In this document: one piece after another, positions 1 to 11,196 of the stretch | Numbering within the stretch: the stretch's first letter is position 1 | Layout of the letters: every line of letters starts with the position of its first letter | Assembly (NCBI RefSeq): GCF_000143535.2 | Contig: NC_037313.1 | Location: 1,495,501 to 1,559,500 of the forward strand | DNA: 64,000 nucleotides | DNA from: Botrytis cinerea B05.10 | Taxonomy: Eukaryota > Ascomycota > Leotiomycetes > Helotiales > Sclerotiniaceae | Direction of reading: 5' to 3' | Translations under genes and position numbers: made by a program | The notes under the pieces: generated by a model | Seen by the model: the letters and a program-made list of their open reading frames with translations, nothing else | Told to the model about the DNA's origin: nothing | Databases searched by the model: none

Positions 1-96
1 GTGGTTTACCTTGCGAACAGCACCATCATCATCGGAAACGAAACCACCATCAGAGTCGTAAGTCTCGACAGGTTCGGCGCGAGCTCGTTTTGGCAT
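1..96 (-). CDS. 5' end of a gene leaving the window, product unknown
   Basis: An ATG at 96 on the minus strand opens a 29-codon first exon (96 to 10) that ends in AAG followed by a GTAAAC donor at 9, so the rest of the gene lies beyond the window edge. The peptide is acidic and begins MPKRARAEPVETYDSDGGF. A short basic start followed by a DSDGGF-DDD stretch resembles the N-terminus of fungal PC4-type transcriptional coactivators, but no folded domain is visible, so this name is only a guess. The next gene to the right starts about 1.5 kb away on the opposite strand, which makes the gap a divergent promoter region. Confidence 0.5.
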   Translation of the reverse strand, partial: MPKRARAEPVETYDSDGGFVSDDDGAVRKVNH

Positions 97-1640
97 TGTG
101 AGGGTACGAAGAGATTGAATTGAAATATGCGGACTGGGTTTGAACGTGCTTTGTTGAATGGGGATGGATGAATTTGAAGTTTTGAGATCAGATGAGTGCT
201 GGATCAGCTTATCAATGAGGGGATTATTAGAGGAAAAGGGCGAGGTAAGATTGAATAGAGAATAGAGGAAAGAAGATTAGACGATGAAGTGATTGGGAAG
301 CTTTGTTTTAGAGTTCAATTTTGGGATGAAAGATGGTTGGATGAATTGGATTGGATTTCATATGGATTCCATCGTCATTCATGCATTATTTGGTTGACGC
401 GTTGAGATAAGACAGGATGAGAGTTCGCGTTTGCGCGTAAATTGATTTTGGTGGTGTAGATAGTAGATAGATAGATAGTAGGCTCGTGGGCAAGGATGGA
501 TGGATAAGATGAAGACTCCGTAGATCTACTACGTAGCAGCAAAGACCGATCGATAGCTACAGTACCAGCCAGACATTTCTAAAAATTCAACTGATATTCT
601 TCCCATGATTTCATTTGATCAAAGTCAAGACATGTACTAAAACCGTATCTTTCCTCTCGAATGCTTCAATTTCGGTACCGATATATTGACCTGTTGGTTT
701 GATATCGAATTTCTCTTTGTGGGTGTGGTAGATATAGTTTTCACACTCGGCATCGCTCTTGTTTCGGGTAGTGCCTCAGTCAAGCTTTTTTAGCAACGGA
801 GACGGTAATCCTACCTTCCCTTCCCTCTCTAGCTACAGGGCTGGGGAAAGGGAAGCGGCAATTATCCCTGACGATCCATCAAACCTCGATATTGACTCTG
901 GACTCTGGACTCTGGACAGCTGGACGTTTCTATTCTTGTTTCAAAGCGCTTTCTGGTGCTTGGGCCTGGTGGACCGTATGTTCTCGATTACGATGGCAGA
1001 AAATGGCCATCGGAAGTGACAATTTGCATGTTTGTTTGCCAACGGAATGAATGACCAAGTGTATAGAAGCGTGAAATGTTAAAAGAAAAGCCGTTTGAAA
1101 AGAGAGCGGGGATTGGTGTACACCGTTGTAAGAAGGCTTGCAGCGTTGTGCGCACAGAAGTAGGTGAAGTGAGTTGTAATCGCTGATAACGAGATTAAGT
1201 TGCCATTTTGTTTCAACTCGGCCTCAAGTTCGCGGCCAAAAGAAAAGGTACACAGTGGTCAAAACCAACACCTCACTGTTCGAAATGGAGTCCATCACTT
1301 CTTCAATGTGAGTCTCGAACACTCTTTCCGTTCTTCTGTCTCTCCGCCTTTCTGTCTTTTGACATTCGACCTTGATCTGAGGACCCTGGTACATGAAGCT
1401 ATTCAAAATAGAAGCTACGCTAAACTAGGCAATGACGATTGACATTCGATTGACATTGCGAGTACGTATACGGTACAAGTAGACTGCCTTGGGATTAACA
1501 TTGCATTAGCATTCCTTCGAACTTCGCACTTTCTGATTCTTTGGCGGCAGCAGCATTGAATCTCCATAACGGTTTCAAACTTTATAACAGAATCAAACAA
1601 TACAACACTGTCAGATAACACAACCACTTGAATGCTCACA
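97..1640. other. Divergent intergenic region, 1.5 kb
   Basis: No convincing gene is seen. It contains a short run of TAGA units near 463-478 and three tandem copies of a CTGGACT unit near 895-918. It probably holds the promoters of the minus-strand partial gene and of the PXA-PX gene. Confidence 0.5.
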
Positions 1641-4600
1641 ATGGACTCAACAAACGAGTCCAAGGTCGCGGAAGTCGCGACCGACGACCACATAACTACA
1701 CGATTGCTACGATTTATTTCTACGGCCTCGACCGAGCAACTTCTTTTGGCAGCCCTTGCTTTAGCATTTGGCACATACATAATATTCGATGGACTATTTC
1801 TTCTCCTCCTTGGAGCCCTAGGCGGTGTCGTCTTACATACAATTTTCACGGAGAAAAGTGCCTTGGCTGTGCGAGAAGAAGCAGTCAAGCCAAAAGACAT
1901 CCAGTATGAATTGATCGAGGCTGGCGCAGGAATCAACTTCGAAAGTTTTCGACCTAAAACTGCCACTGCGTTAAACGACTTAGTTGAAGCCGTCATCCGG
2001 GATTATGTCAAGCATTGGTACAGTCCAATACTTCCAAACGATGAAGCATTCCCCATTGCTGCGAAATCAACCCTCACGAGGTTCATTCTATCGATGTCTC
2101 AGCGTTTGTCGAGAAAGCGACCTGCCGACACTTTCCTCGATTTCCTTACCAACTCTTCTTCCATTACCATTGTCTTTCTCAATGAATTGGCCAATGCAAC
2201 TTCCGCGACCCCAGGGACAAGCAGGCCTGTCGGAGAGATGGTAACCGCTTATTTGAGTGCAAACCCAGATAGCAGTCTGGCCAACATCATGAATGAGAGA
2301 CAGCAGAAAATAAAATTTACAATGGCAGCAGACGATCTTCTGCGAAGCTTCCTTGAAAAGTCGGTCTATGAATCGGGACCAGCCAGAATTTTTCTAAGGG
2401 AGATACTAGCCGGGGTCGTCTTAGAGATGACTCTAAAAAGTTGTTCCAAGCCGGAATTTATCAACGGATGGATTGTACACCTTCTGGAAGACGGTGAGCC
2501 TGGATTGGGGCAAGCAATTGATGAAGCCATGGACCGTAGAAACATCCACGACCCATTCTCCGACATTGATGGCAATGTTGGAAATATTAGTATTGCTAGA
2601 TCCCCTAAAAAACAAGGGCATCAAAGGCGAATAACGGATGAAGATGCCACCAATGAAGCTATGGCAGAAGCGAAGAGACTTAGCATGTTGATTGCTGCAG
2701 AGGATGCAAAGAAACTTGCGCAAATTGATGATTTCAAGGACGAAGAAAATAAAGTCCTTGACGATCAAAACGCCAAAGAGAATATACAACCAGAATCGGT
2801 TCTTTTATCACCAACAACTGGCATTCCGCCTCACACCCCCATCACAGACTCAAGATCTTCCCTATCTGGATCTGATGCGAATGGCAGATCCCCTATGTCT
2901 CCTGACTCGAAGCAAGCTATATCACCTACAACCCCGCAGACTACTTCTTCGTTTACCAGCTTCGACCAGATCGTGCCCCCTACACCTGCCGCATTATACT
3001 CAAATGAAACCTCACCTCAGAGAAGCAAGCCAGCCCCTCTAACCCTGCATAATGCCAATATCATTATTTATGATGACTCGATCGCTTCCGATAAAGCAAG
3101 GATCAAGAGCAAACCTACCATGGACTATATGGTCCAAATCGAGCCACGGTCATCGATTTACCCCGGATGGATGATTGTCCGAAGGTATTCAGATTTCGAG
3201 ACCTTGCATGAGGTGCTTGGACGAATTGCTAAAGTCTCGGGTGCGAATATTTTCATTGAGAAACACCAAGATTTACCAAGCTGGAAGACCCTCACGAAAC
3301 CATTGCTACGAGGGGAATTGGAACAATATCTGAAAGACGCTCTTACTCACCAGCCACTTGCTGAAACTGAGGGCATGAAACGGTTCTTGGAAAAGGATCA
3401 AGGAACGATGCCGGCAGCAGCTACAAAAGTTGGCTTTAACTGGCCCACATCTTCTCTGGAGAATATGGGCAAAGGCATGTTTGATACACTTAAAAGTGCT
3501 CCAAAGGGGGCAGCTGCTGGGGTCACAGGTGTTTTTAGTAACATTGGATCACTTGCACAAAAGAGAGCCAGTCAAAGCAGCTTGCAGTCTCAGAACCGCA
3601 TCTCTACGCCAGCACCGTCAAGAGTGGATAGTATGGCATCTCAGAATAGCTTGCAATCCCAAAATCGTAACTCAACACCGGCCTTGTCAAGAGTGGATAG
3701 CATGGCCTCATCAAACGGTTCATCGTTTGAACAAAAAAGGGGTAGATTGAGCGAAGAGAGCATGAAAGCAGCTTCAGTTATCTCACACCCCGGAAAGACT
3801 GCCTCTCTCGGACGAAGATTAAGTCGTGGTTCTATTCCAGGCGATGAGGAGGAGTCTGGTATTAGAACCAGAGGATCATCTGTAAGCAGTCATATGAGCA
3901 CCGCCTACAGCCCGTCAAACAGTCGTGAGCCTAGCCAAACTCCATCAACATCCAAATTACATTTACCGCCTCCACCTACTGAGATGCCCGATGACTACAC
4001 CATCTCAACCGACAGGCCATTGAATAATTCAGTGCTGGAGAATGAGAATAAAGGTGCAATCACAGCACCAAATGAGAAAAAACCTACCCCAATTGACAAG
4101 TCATTGCACCAAGATGTGCTGAGCAATGACAATAGCATTGCACCTACACCAGAAAATGAGAAAAGACCCACCCTAACCTTGAAGTCATTAAATCAAGATA
4201 TGCCGGGTAGTGACAATAACAAAACACCTCTACTATCAAAAGAGAAGAAAACAGCCCCACTGAATGAAGAAGAAACCAAGGTAGCAATCGAGCTCCTCTT
4301 CGCCATCATAACAGAACTATATACCCTGTCTTCTGCTTGGAACTTCCGACGCACACTCCTCACTGCCGCAAAAACATTTCTTCTTCGTCCAGGAAACCCT
4401 TCTTTATCCTCTATCCAAGGCCTCTTACAAGAATCCGTTATCTCGGCCTATACTTCCGATGTGGGAATCGCTTCTTCCATTCAAAAATTAAGAGAGAATG
4501 GCTTACCTACAGAAGCCGAGTTGAAAGCCTGGCCAGAAGAGATGACTGCAGAGAATAAAGAGAAGTTGAAGACTAAAGCAAGAAAGCTTTTACTAGAGAG

Positions 4601-4751
4601 AGGCATGCCTATTGCCCTAATGGGAGTAATGGGACAAGCAGCTACTGGAGAAGCATTAGGGAAAGTGTTTGATGCATTGCAGAGGGAAGACATTGCACGA
4701 GGCCTGGTTTTTGGTCTATTACTCCAAGGGATCAAGGCTATCACACAGTAA
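1641..4751 (+). CDS. PXA and PX domain membrane protein, sorting-nexin-like
   Basis: A single exon encodes 1036 residues. I chose the ATG at 1641 (context CACAATGG) over the in-frame ATG at 1632, which has a weaker context. Two hydrophobic segments at about residues 33-50 and 51-69 suggest a membrane hairpin. A PXA region follows at about 105-290. After a Ser/Pro-rich disordered linker comes a PX domain at about 470-590, with a Tyr/Arg-rich core (IVRRYSDFETLHEVL) of the kind that binds phosphatidylinositol phosphates. A C-terminal helical region at about 880-1030 looks like Nexin_C. The order TM-PXA-PX-NexinC resembles yeast Mdm1 and animal SNX13/14 without the RGS domain, so a role at ER, vacuole or endosome contacts is inferred. 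The linker carries two sets of internal repeats. Confidence 0.85.
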   Translation: MDSTNESKVAEVATDDHITTRLLRFISTASTEQLLLAALALAFGTYIIFDGLFLLLLGALGGVVLHTIFTEKSALAVREEAVKPKDIQYELIEAGAGINFESFRPKTATALNDLVEAVIRDYVKHWYSPILPNDEAFPIAAKSTLTRFILSMSQRLSRKRPADTFLDFLTNSSSITIVFLNELANATSATPGTSRPVGEMVTAYLSANPDSSLANIMNERQQKIKFTMAADDLLRSFLEKSVYESGPARIFLREILAGVVLEMTLKSCSKPEFINGWIVHLLEDGEPGLGQAIDEAMDRRNIHDPFSDIDGNVGNISIARSPKKQGHQRRITDEDATNEAMAEAKRLSMLIAAEDAKKLAQIDDFKDEENKVLDDQNAKENIQPESVLLSPTTGIPPHTPITDSRSSLSGSDANGRSPMSPDSKQAISPTTPQTTSSFTSFDQIVPPTPAALYSNETSPQRSKPAPLTLHNANIIIYDDSIASDKARIKSKPTMDYMVQIEPRSSIYPGWMIVRRYSDFETLHEVLGRIAKVSGANIFIEKHQDLPSWKTLTKPLLRGELEQYLKDALTHQPLAETEGMKRFLEKDQGTMPAAATKVGFNWPTSSLENMGKGMFDTLKSAPKGAAAGVTGVFSNIGSLAQKRASQSSLQSQNRISTPAPSRVDSMASQNSLQSQNRNSTPALSRVDSMASSNGSSFEQKRGRLSEESMKAASVISHPGKTASLGRRLSRGSIPGDEEESGIRTRGSSVSSHMSTAYSPSNSREPSQTPSTSKLHLPPPPTEMPDDYTISTDRPLNNSVLENENKGAITAPNEKKPTPIDKSLHQDVLSNDNSIAPTPENEKRPTLTLKSLNQDMPGSDNNKTPLLSKEKKTAPLNEEETKVAIELLFAIITELYTLSSAWNFRRTLLTAAKTFLLRPGNPSLSSIQGLLQESVISAYTSDVGIASSIQKLRENGLPTEAELKAWPEEMTAENKEKLKTKARKLLLERGMPIALMGVMGQAATGEALGKVFDALQREDIARGLVFGLLLQGIKAITQ
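3568..3705 (+). repeat. Coding tandem repeat in the PXA-PX linker
   Basis: Two adjacent copies of a unit of about 23 residues, each containing SLQSQNR, STPA and SRVDSMAS, lie in the disordered linker. The nucleotide copies are similar but not identical, so the duplication is not brand new. Confidence 0.75.
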
Positions 4752-5710
4752 AAGACGGGACATTGAAAGAGTTAGAAACACTACGAAGAGATGAGTCATT
4801 CAAAAGCATAATTAGATACCACTGTTACGTAGCATTATTAATCAACGAGAAACGAAAAATGAAAAATGAAAAGATTAAACTAGAAAACTTGCTTATTTTG
4901 TGAGTTTTGTTTGTGTGCTATAGAGAATAGTGGTGTCGTGTTCGTAAATCCATAGAGAATAGAGTTTGTTTCCGCGACCTTACAGTTTCGATACAGCACA
5001 TTTATGGTTACCTATATTGATCTTCTTCATACATACACTCACAAGCAGACACGTAGCTTAGTACTTCAGGATTCGTATCAGCTCCATCTTTGGAAGGGAG
5101 TCAATTCTGTAGACTCAGACAGGAGGTGGGAATGGGATAGATGATTCTTACACCTTTGCACGCTCTTCTCTCCTATTTTGTGTAGTTGACAATATGTGAT
5201 GTGTAATGAAAGAAAGGTGTATAAATAAATGGGCGTGTCTAAACGAAGTAAAGAATTGATACACGGGCTTAAAAGTCGATGTAGTGAGATGTTCTCACAA
5301 CAGGTGAGACACGATGCTTTTGATAATCATTAGATGCTAGGTATTGAATATAACTCGATAGTGTCTGCGAGATCTTTTATATGGGTATTTCAAATTCACA
5401 AATGTGAGGGCTCAATTCTCCTCTCTTCTGGTGAGAAGGATATTTAAAAAACTGTTTCGAAAATAAGAAGTGCGTTTGTTCTATTGGTTCATAATATCCA
5501 TGGCCTAACCCCGTATTGCAAACCATAATATTCCTTCTCCGTTGGCGAAAATAAAGGAGAGTGATAGTCCTAGCTATCCTACATATCGTCTCCAGCTCAT
5601 CCATAACTTTACAGATCCCTATCGTTCCCACGCGAGTACCCACAACAAAAATCCAAAGCCAATCCATTCATATAGCGCGCATAACTCCTTCCCAATTCCT
5701 TCCAGGTTCA
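4752..5710. other. Convergent intergenic region
   Basis: This gap lies between the 3' ends of the PXA-PX gene (plus) and MAD2 (minus). Small open frames on both strands here lack domains and codon structure, and I support no gene. It likely carries both 3' UTRs. Confidence 0.5.
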
Positions 5711-6771
5711 TTATTCCATCACTCGGTAGCTAACCATCGTTCCAACCTTATGATTAGCCGTACTGAAACTCCTCAATTGTACCTTTTCTCCATTCACAAT
5801 CTCTCTCGCATCACTATCTCCCCATTCCATTGGAACCTCACTGTCCGCGTCTGCGTATACCAGAACATTAAATGTGCATGCGCCATCCAATTCTGGTAAA
5901 AATGTAACACTAGCTGTAATCTGTCTGAATATCGACTGAATCTCCAATTGGATTTCTGCTTCGGTTTTCTCGGGTGCCGGTGCGGGTGCGGGTGCAGGTG
6001 TCTCTCCCTCTGTGGGTGCATTTTCGGATGTGGATGGTGTAGTGGAAGATTTGGATTTGGATGATTTCTTGGAAGGTTTGTTGAAGATTTCGACATCAAA
6101 TTGCCAGCGTTCGACATCTTCGCCAGTTTCTTTGGAAGTAATTACGACGATTAGTTTGGTAATCTTTCCGTTTACCATCCATTTGTCGAGTTGGGACATG
6201 ATTTTCTTGATGTAGGCTTTGACTTGGTCATCCGAGGAAACTGATGAAGTGGAGTTAGTCATGAATACGACATGGTGAATATAGAGAGGTGAGGGGTGAG
6301 GTGTCGAAATGCTAATATTGTATAAGGAGGACGAACCAAGCATTGTGAGGCCATATTTCTTGACTCTGTAAAAAATAGTTAATTGAAATGTTCATCAACT
6401 ACGGCGTGAATTGGATAGACAAACGCTGAGAAGTCTTCTGCGGGGTATACACCTCGTTGAAAGCTGTGAAATTGTTAGTGACTTGTAAACCATTGGCAGA
6501 TGAGTTAATACTTACAGAATGGTATTTATTGAGTATTGGAACTGAGCAGATTAGTTTCTCTTCTCCAGATTGAACATCCAGTACTCACAAATTCCGCAAC
6601 GAGTTTCGAAGAACCTACAAGTTGTTAACCCTGCAATCTGACATCTGCGGAGTTTGACATACCTTTCAGCGAGAGTTTATGAGTTTTCGCCTTGTCCGAT
6701 TTATCAGACTTGTCTTTTGACTTTGTGGTTGCTTTTGTAGCTGCTTTTGTGGTTGGCTTGGTGCTCGACAT
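5711..6771 (-). CDS. mad2: Spindle assembly checkpoint protein Mad2 (HORMA domain)
   Basis: Six exons on the minus strand (6771-6663, 6614-6589, 6541-6516, 6463-6425, 6365-6337, 6240-5711) join to 252 residues with all phases matching. Recognisable Mad2 stretches are EFFQYSINTIL, RGVYPAEDF, VKKYGLTML and the C-terminal safety-belt part ending VGTMVSYRVME. Mad2 binds Mad1 and Cdc20 at unattached kinetochores and inhibits the APC/C. An extra N-terminal tail rich in Thr and Lys (residues 1-36) and a Ser/Lys then Ala-Pro insert at about residues 132-168 make it longer than the usual roughly 200 residues. The intron at 6336-6241 is in frame with its flanks and could look coding, but splicing it restores the conserved LTMLVSSDDQVKAY. 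Its ATG is 217 bases from the GUF1 ATG, a shared divergent promoter. Confidence 0.93.
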
Positions 6772-6988
6772 GTTGACTGTAGTGTAGGAAGATGGTTTCG
6801 TTCGACAACCTGGCGGGTCTTCTTAACTATGTGTCTCCGATAAAAAGAAAGTAAAGAACCCAAAATAATTAATCGGTTGCCTCAGCGACCGCCGTATCGG
6901 GAAGTTCCGTCGCAAGCAAAGCAACCCCAAAATTAAATTTCCCCAATCCTCAACCCCGCGTCCTCATGCTGTGAAGCCCACTCCACAA

Positions 6989-8962
6989 ATGCAGCGATGT
7001 CCATTGAACCTGCTTAGGCTTCCCAGCACTATCAGATCTCAATATGCATCCCATTTCCTTCCTCTCGCCTTTCCTCGAACATTCACCACATCGGTGACAC
7101 GATATGCTATTGCTAAGAAAATCGTTGGGGATCTAGAACGTCGCATCCAAGCTATACCTATTGAGCGATTCCGGAACTTCTGCATCGTAGCACATGTAGA
7201 CCATGGAAAAAGTACACTTAGTGATCGATTACTCGAATTAACGGGCACGATCCAACCCGGTGGCGATAAACAGATCTTGGATAAGCTGGAAGTGGAACGG
7301 GAAAGAGGTATTACTGTCAAGGCGCAAACATGTAGTATGTTATGGAATCATGAAGGGGAAGATTATCTACTTCATTTAGTCGATACACCGGGACATGTGG
7401 ATTTTCGAGCTGAGGTATCGAGGTCCTATGCTAGTTGTGGAGGGGCTCTGTTACTAGTAGATGCAAGTCAAGGAGTGCAAGCTCAAACGGTCGCGAATTT
7501 CTATCTGGCATTTTCGCAGGGGTTGACGTTGGTACCAGTGGTTAATAAGGTGGACTTACCGACTGCGGACTCACCGAGGGCATTACAGCAGATGGAAGAA
7601 GCATTTGAATTAGAGCCCGAGAATGCAGTTCTGGTCAGCGCAAAGACAGGATTGAATGTTCCAGCAATCCTTCCGAATGTTATTAAACAAATTCCAGCGC
7701 CAGTTGGCGACCATACTAAGCCATTGAGATTGTTGTTAGTAGATTCATGGTACGATAACTACAAGGGCGTTATTCTACTGGTTAGGATTTTCGATGGAAC
7801 GATCAAGGCCGGTGACCAAATTGTGAGTTTTGCAACGGGAATCAAGTATTTCGTGGGCGAGGTAGGAATCATGTATCCGGACCAGACACCTCAAACTATT
7901 CTGAGGGCTGGACAGGTTGGATATATCTACTTCAACCCTGGTATGAAGAAAAGTCAAGAGGCTCTTAGTGGTGATACCTATACCACTGTTGGCTCTGAAC
8001 ATCTAGTAGAGGCATATCCTGGATTCGAGGAACCAAAGTCTATGGTTTTTGTGGCAGCGTTCCCAGTTGATCAGAGCGACTACCATCATTTGGAAGACTC
8101 TATCAACCAAATCGTACTCAACGACAGAAGTGTAACTTTACAAAAGGAATCCTCAGAAGCACTTGGCGCAGGGTGGCGTCTAGGATTCCTAGGTACTCTT
8201 CACTGTTCTGTATTTGAAGATCGTCTTCGTCAAGAGCATGGCGCGAGTATCATCATTACACCACCCACCGTGCCCTTCAAAGTTATCTGGCGCGATGGGA
8301 CAGAGTCCATCATCCAAAACCCCGCCCTCTTTCCCGAACAAGAAACCACACATCAACGTGTCCAAGAACTTCAAGAACCTTACGTCTCGGCAACCATCAC
8401 CCTCCCCGAAGAATATCTCGGCAAAGTAATTGAACTCTGTGAAGCAAACCGCGGCGAGCAAGTCGATCTCTCCTTCTTCACCGCCACCCAAGTAATTCTC
8501 AAATACGACATTCCCCTCGCCCAACTCGTTGACGATTTCTTCGGAAAACTCAAAGGGGCAACGAAAGGTTACGCAAGTCTCGACTATGAGGATGCCGGCT
8601 TCCGCAGGAGTAGTATTGTGAAACTCCAACTTCTCGTTAATAAGGGGCCAGTTGACGCAGTGGCAAGAGTAGTACACACAAGCCAGACGGAAAAGATAGG
8701 TAGACAATGGGTTACGAAATTCAAAGAGCATGTTGACAGGCAAATGTTCGAGGTTATTATCCAGGCGCAAGCGGGAAAAAGAATTGTAGCGAGAGAAACG
8801 CTGAAGCCGTTTAGGAAAGATGTGCTGCAGAAGTTGCACGCAAGTGATATCGGGAGAAGAAGAAAGTTGTTGGATAGACAAAAGGAGGGACGAAAGAAGT
8901 TAAAGGCCGTAGGCAATATTGCGATTGAGCATGAGGCTTTCCAGAAATTTTTGGCGAAGTAA
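6989..8962 (+). CDS. guf1: Mitochondrial translation factor GUF1 (EF4/LepA GTPase)
   Basis: One exon encodes 657 residues. The first ATG in frame is at 6989; the frame extends upstream only through a GTG. The N-terminus is rich in Arg, Ser, Thr and Leu with no acidic residue in the first 40, as expected for a mitochondrial presequence. The GTPase signature AHVDHGKST is at 68-76, followed by the DTPGH and NKVD motifs, EF-G-like domains, and the LepA-specific C-terminal region with its basic tail ([19 protein letters not shown]). LepA/Guf1 is known to act on mitochondrial ribosomes, promoting back-translocation or translational fidelity under stress. It faces away from MAD2 and converges with the DysF gene downstream. 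Confidence 0.96.
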   Translation: MQRCPLNLLRLPSTIRSQYASHFLPLAFPRTFTTSVTRYAIAKKIVGDLERRIQAIPIERFRNFCIVAHVDHGKSTLSDRLLELTGTIQPGGDKQILDKLEVERERGITVKAQTCSMLWNHEGEDYLLHLVDTPGHVDFRAEVSRSYASCGGALLLVDASQGVQAQTVANFYLAFSQGLTLVPVVNKVDLPTADSPRALQQMEEAFELEPENAVLVSAKTGLNVPAILPNVIKQIPAPVGDHTKPLRLLLVDSWYDNYKGVILLVRIFDGTIKAGDQIVSFATGIKYFVGEVGIMYPDQTPQTILRAGQVGYIYFNPGMKKSQEALSGDTYTTVGSEHLVEAYPGFEEPKSMVFVAAFPVDQSDYHHLEDSINQIVLNDRSVTLQKESSEALGAGWRLGFLGTLHCSVFEDRLRQEHGASIIITPPTVPFKVIWRDGTESIIQNPALFPEQETTHQRVQELQEPYVSATITLPEEYLGKVIELCEANRGEQVDLSFFTATQVILKYDIPLAQLVDDFFGKLKGATKGYASLDYEDAGFRRSSIVKLQLLVNKGPVDAVARVVHTSQTEKIGRQWVTKFKEHVDRQMFEVIIQAQAGKRIVARETLKPFRKDVLQKLHASDIGRRRKLLDRQKEGRKKLKAVGNIAIEHEAFQKFLAK

Positions 8963-9402
8963 AGGGGCTGTAGACAAGCTTAATGAATAAATACATGCAT
9001 CGAATACCACACTTTCCTTATACAACGTGTTATTATTTTGGAAGTAAAACTAGGTATGCTTTCACCTCCATTCGTCCCATATTAATCCTATCCGGGTATT
9101 TCATACTTCCATCCTACCAATTATCCACATTTGCCACCCCTCCCCCTTGAACTCCTGTTTGCTTCAGCTACAAAAAGTATCGGATTACCTAGTATCCAAT
9201 ACTACCCAACAACTTTAAAATATACAATCCAATCTATAACCCAAAACGCTATGCACCTTCTTTCGACTTCCACTCAAAGGTATCGAAGAGATTAAAAAAC
9301 GCCATTCCCAAGACCCATCGATCCGTCATACCCGTGTATCTGACTGAACCACTCATATGTATATAAACCCATTAATCGCTCCCCCCAAAAAGCGAGCCCC
9401 AT
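8963..9402. other. Convergent intergenic region
   Basis: A 440-base gap between the 3' ends of GUF1 and the dysferlin-domain gene. It is AT-rich, with no coding signal; both 3' UTRs are expected here. Confidence 0.5.
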
Positions 9403-11196
9403 TTAATCTTGAGCGCGTTCCTTTCCCTTGTCTCTCTTATCACTATTCTCATTTTCCTTCCCATCAATGCTATCCCCCTCCTTCCCTTCCATAACCTTGC
9501 CATCAAATTTCGCATCTTTGGGTCCACTTCCATCCAAGCCCTCCCAATTCCCATCCCATCCTTTTTCATCATCCACTGCCCCAATCGTCTCTCCTTTCTC
9601 GGCCATACGTCGAACATCACTCCAATATTCCAATCTCTTGACTTCTTCATCTGCAGCTTTAAGTGCTGCTTCCAGATTCTTGGCACGTTGTCTTTGTTTC
9701 ATACTCGCGTTATCGCCTTCGATCTCATCCTCTTCCTCCTTGTTACCCTCCGCAACCTCCCCACCCGATTCCTCAAATTCCTTCATCAATCTCGCTAGCA
9801 AAATCCGTCTGCTTGCCTGAAAAATAAACATATTCATAATCTCACGCATATGTTCCGGCTCTGTCAAATAATGCAATTCCTCGCCTCCATGTTTGATAAA
9901 ACTCTCCACTGCTTCCATTTTCTCTCTATCAATTCGACAGATTCGGAGCACTTTCATGAGCGTTGCAATATTACTTATTTCCTCGACCTTCCACTCGGTC
10001 TCGTAATTGCGGCTGGAGGCTGCCAAACTGTTCCGACTTCGACCATCTGCATCTAGAGCATGGGGGCCTGTAAGAGTTGTTGCGCGACTTCTGCTACGTG
10101 GCTGATGAATGAAATCAGTATTGCTGAAAATCATAATTGGAGGTGATTTTGGATTTTGGATTCAATTGAACGAGAATGGATAATGATAGAGTACTCACTG
10201 GATATATGGTAAAATAATCCTCATTAAGCATGTGATCATGTAGTGGCATTTGACCCTTTTTGACTCGTTTTCGAATCCATACTCTTCTTCGAACAAATGA
10301 GCTATACCATTTGGCATTATGCCATGACCATTTCTTAGAGAAAGCGAAAGAATATTCCCACCCTTCATCATCGACCTAATTAACATTAACAGTTAGTATA
10401 AAATTCCAGTAGCGCATCCATGGACAGTTGGTGGTCTAAAGTCCAGTCCAAAGTCCAGTCTAATGATCCAAATCCCGAATTGTAGATATGCTTACCCCGT
10501 CATCATGATTGACAATCCACTCCGGCCACGCCCATTCCCAACTTGGATCTGGTACTTGTGCATTTGAAGTATCTGTCAAGCTGGGCTTATTCGTAATCTT
10601 GGTCCAAGGCGCGGCATCCAAAACCCCCAACGCTTGTCCAGAAAACATATGCAATCCACATAGAATCAACCCTCGTTCGTTTTCATATAAGATATCAATC
10701 TCGTAAGGCAGTTTGTCCCGTTCCTGTTGAGCTTTTGTTCTTCTTCGACTTCGGCCCCGATTCTCTTCCTCATCATCAACGGCAGCATAGACTTCTGGAG
10801 GTATGGTTCTGCAAGAATGAAGTTAGTGACTTGCACGCATGAATGGTCTCAAGTAGCCGCATACACCAACGAGTTGACTTTAACAGGACTGTCTTCAATC
10901 TCATCTGCGGCAACATGCGCATCCTTATATTTCCTCCATTTCCTCCTTGTCAACTCCGCTCTCAAAGACCTCTTTCTCCTCAATGGCTCATCCGCACGAT
11001 CCCTCGACGACGCATCTGTTACAACTATCGCTGGCAGATCATCAATTTGGACCTGCCCTCTTCTTGAACGACTCCGACTTCGACTCCGACTTTGAATCGC
11101 ATTTGGATCTGCATGATCCTCCAAACCAATTTCATGATCATAATCAGCATCAGTTAATGGTTCAGGCCTTTTATTTTTGGATTGTAAAATGGACAT
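9403..11196 (-). CDS. Dysferlin (DysF) domain protein, Mug65/Spo73-like
   Basis: Four minus-strand exons (11196-10865, 10808-10496, 10375-10199, 10101-9403) give 506 residues. Exon 1 contains a short Arg-Ser repeat (RSRSRSRSRRG). Exons 2 and 3 carry the DysF signature: an N-terminal half at about 145-190 (YEIDILYENERG, then APWT) and a Trp-rich half at about 195-260 (WEWAWPEWIVNHDDG, WSWHNAKWY, WIRKR). The C-terminal 230 residues are helical and charged. DysF domains occur in fungal peroxins of the Pex23/24/30 group, in Spo73 and in S. pombe Mug65. No membrane span is seen here, which argues for the Spo73/Mug65 type over a peroxin. The function in prospore-membrane or membrane-contact biology is inferred. 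The acceptor of exon 4 was chosen at 10102 because the upstream CAG leads to a stop. Confidence 0.82.

Noticed and set aside
1415..1996. Minus-strand open frame of 193 codons overlapping the PXA-PX start
   Set aside because: It is antisense to a clear coding exon and has no domain.
8189..8881. Minus-strand open frame of 230 codons inside GUF1
   Set aside because: Shadow of the conserved GTPase gene on the other strand.
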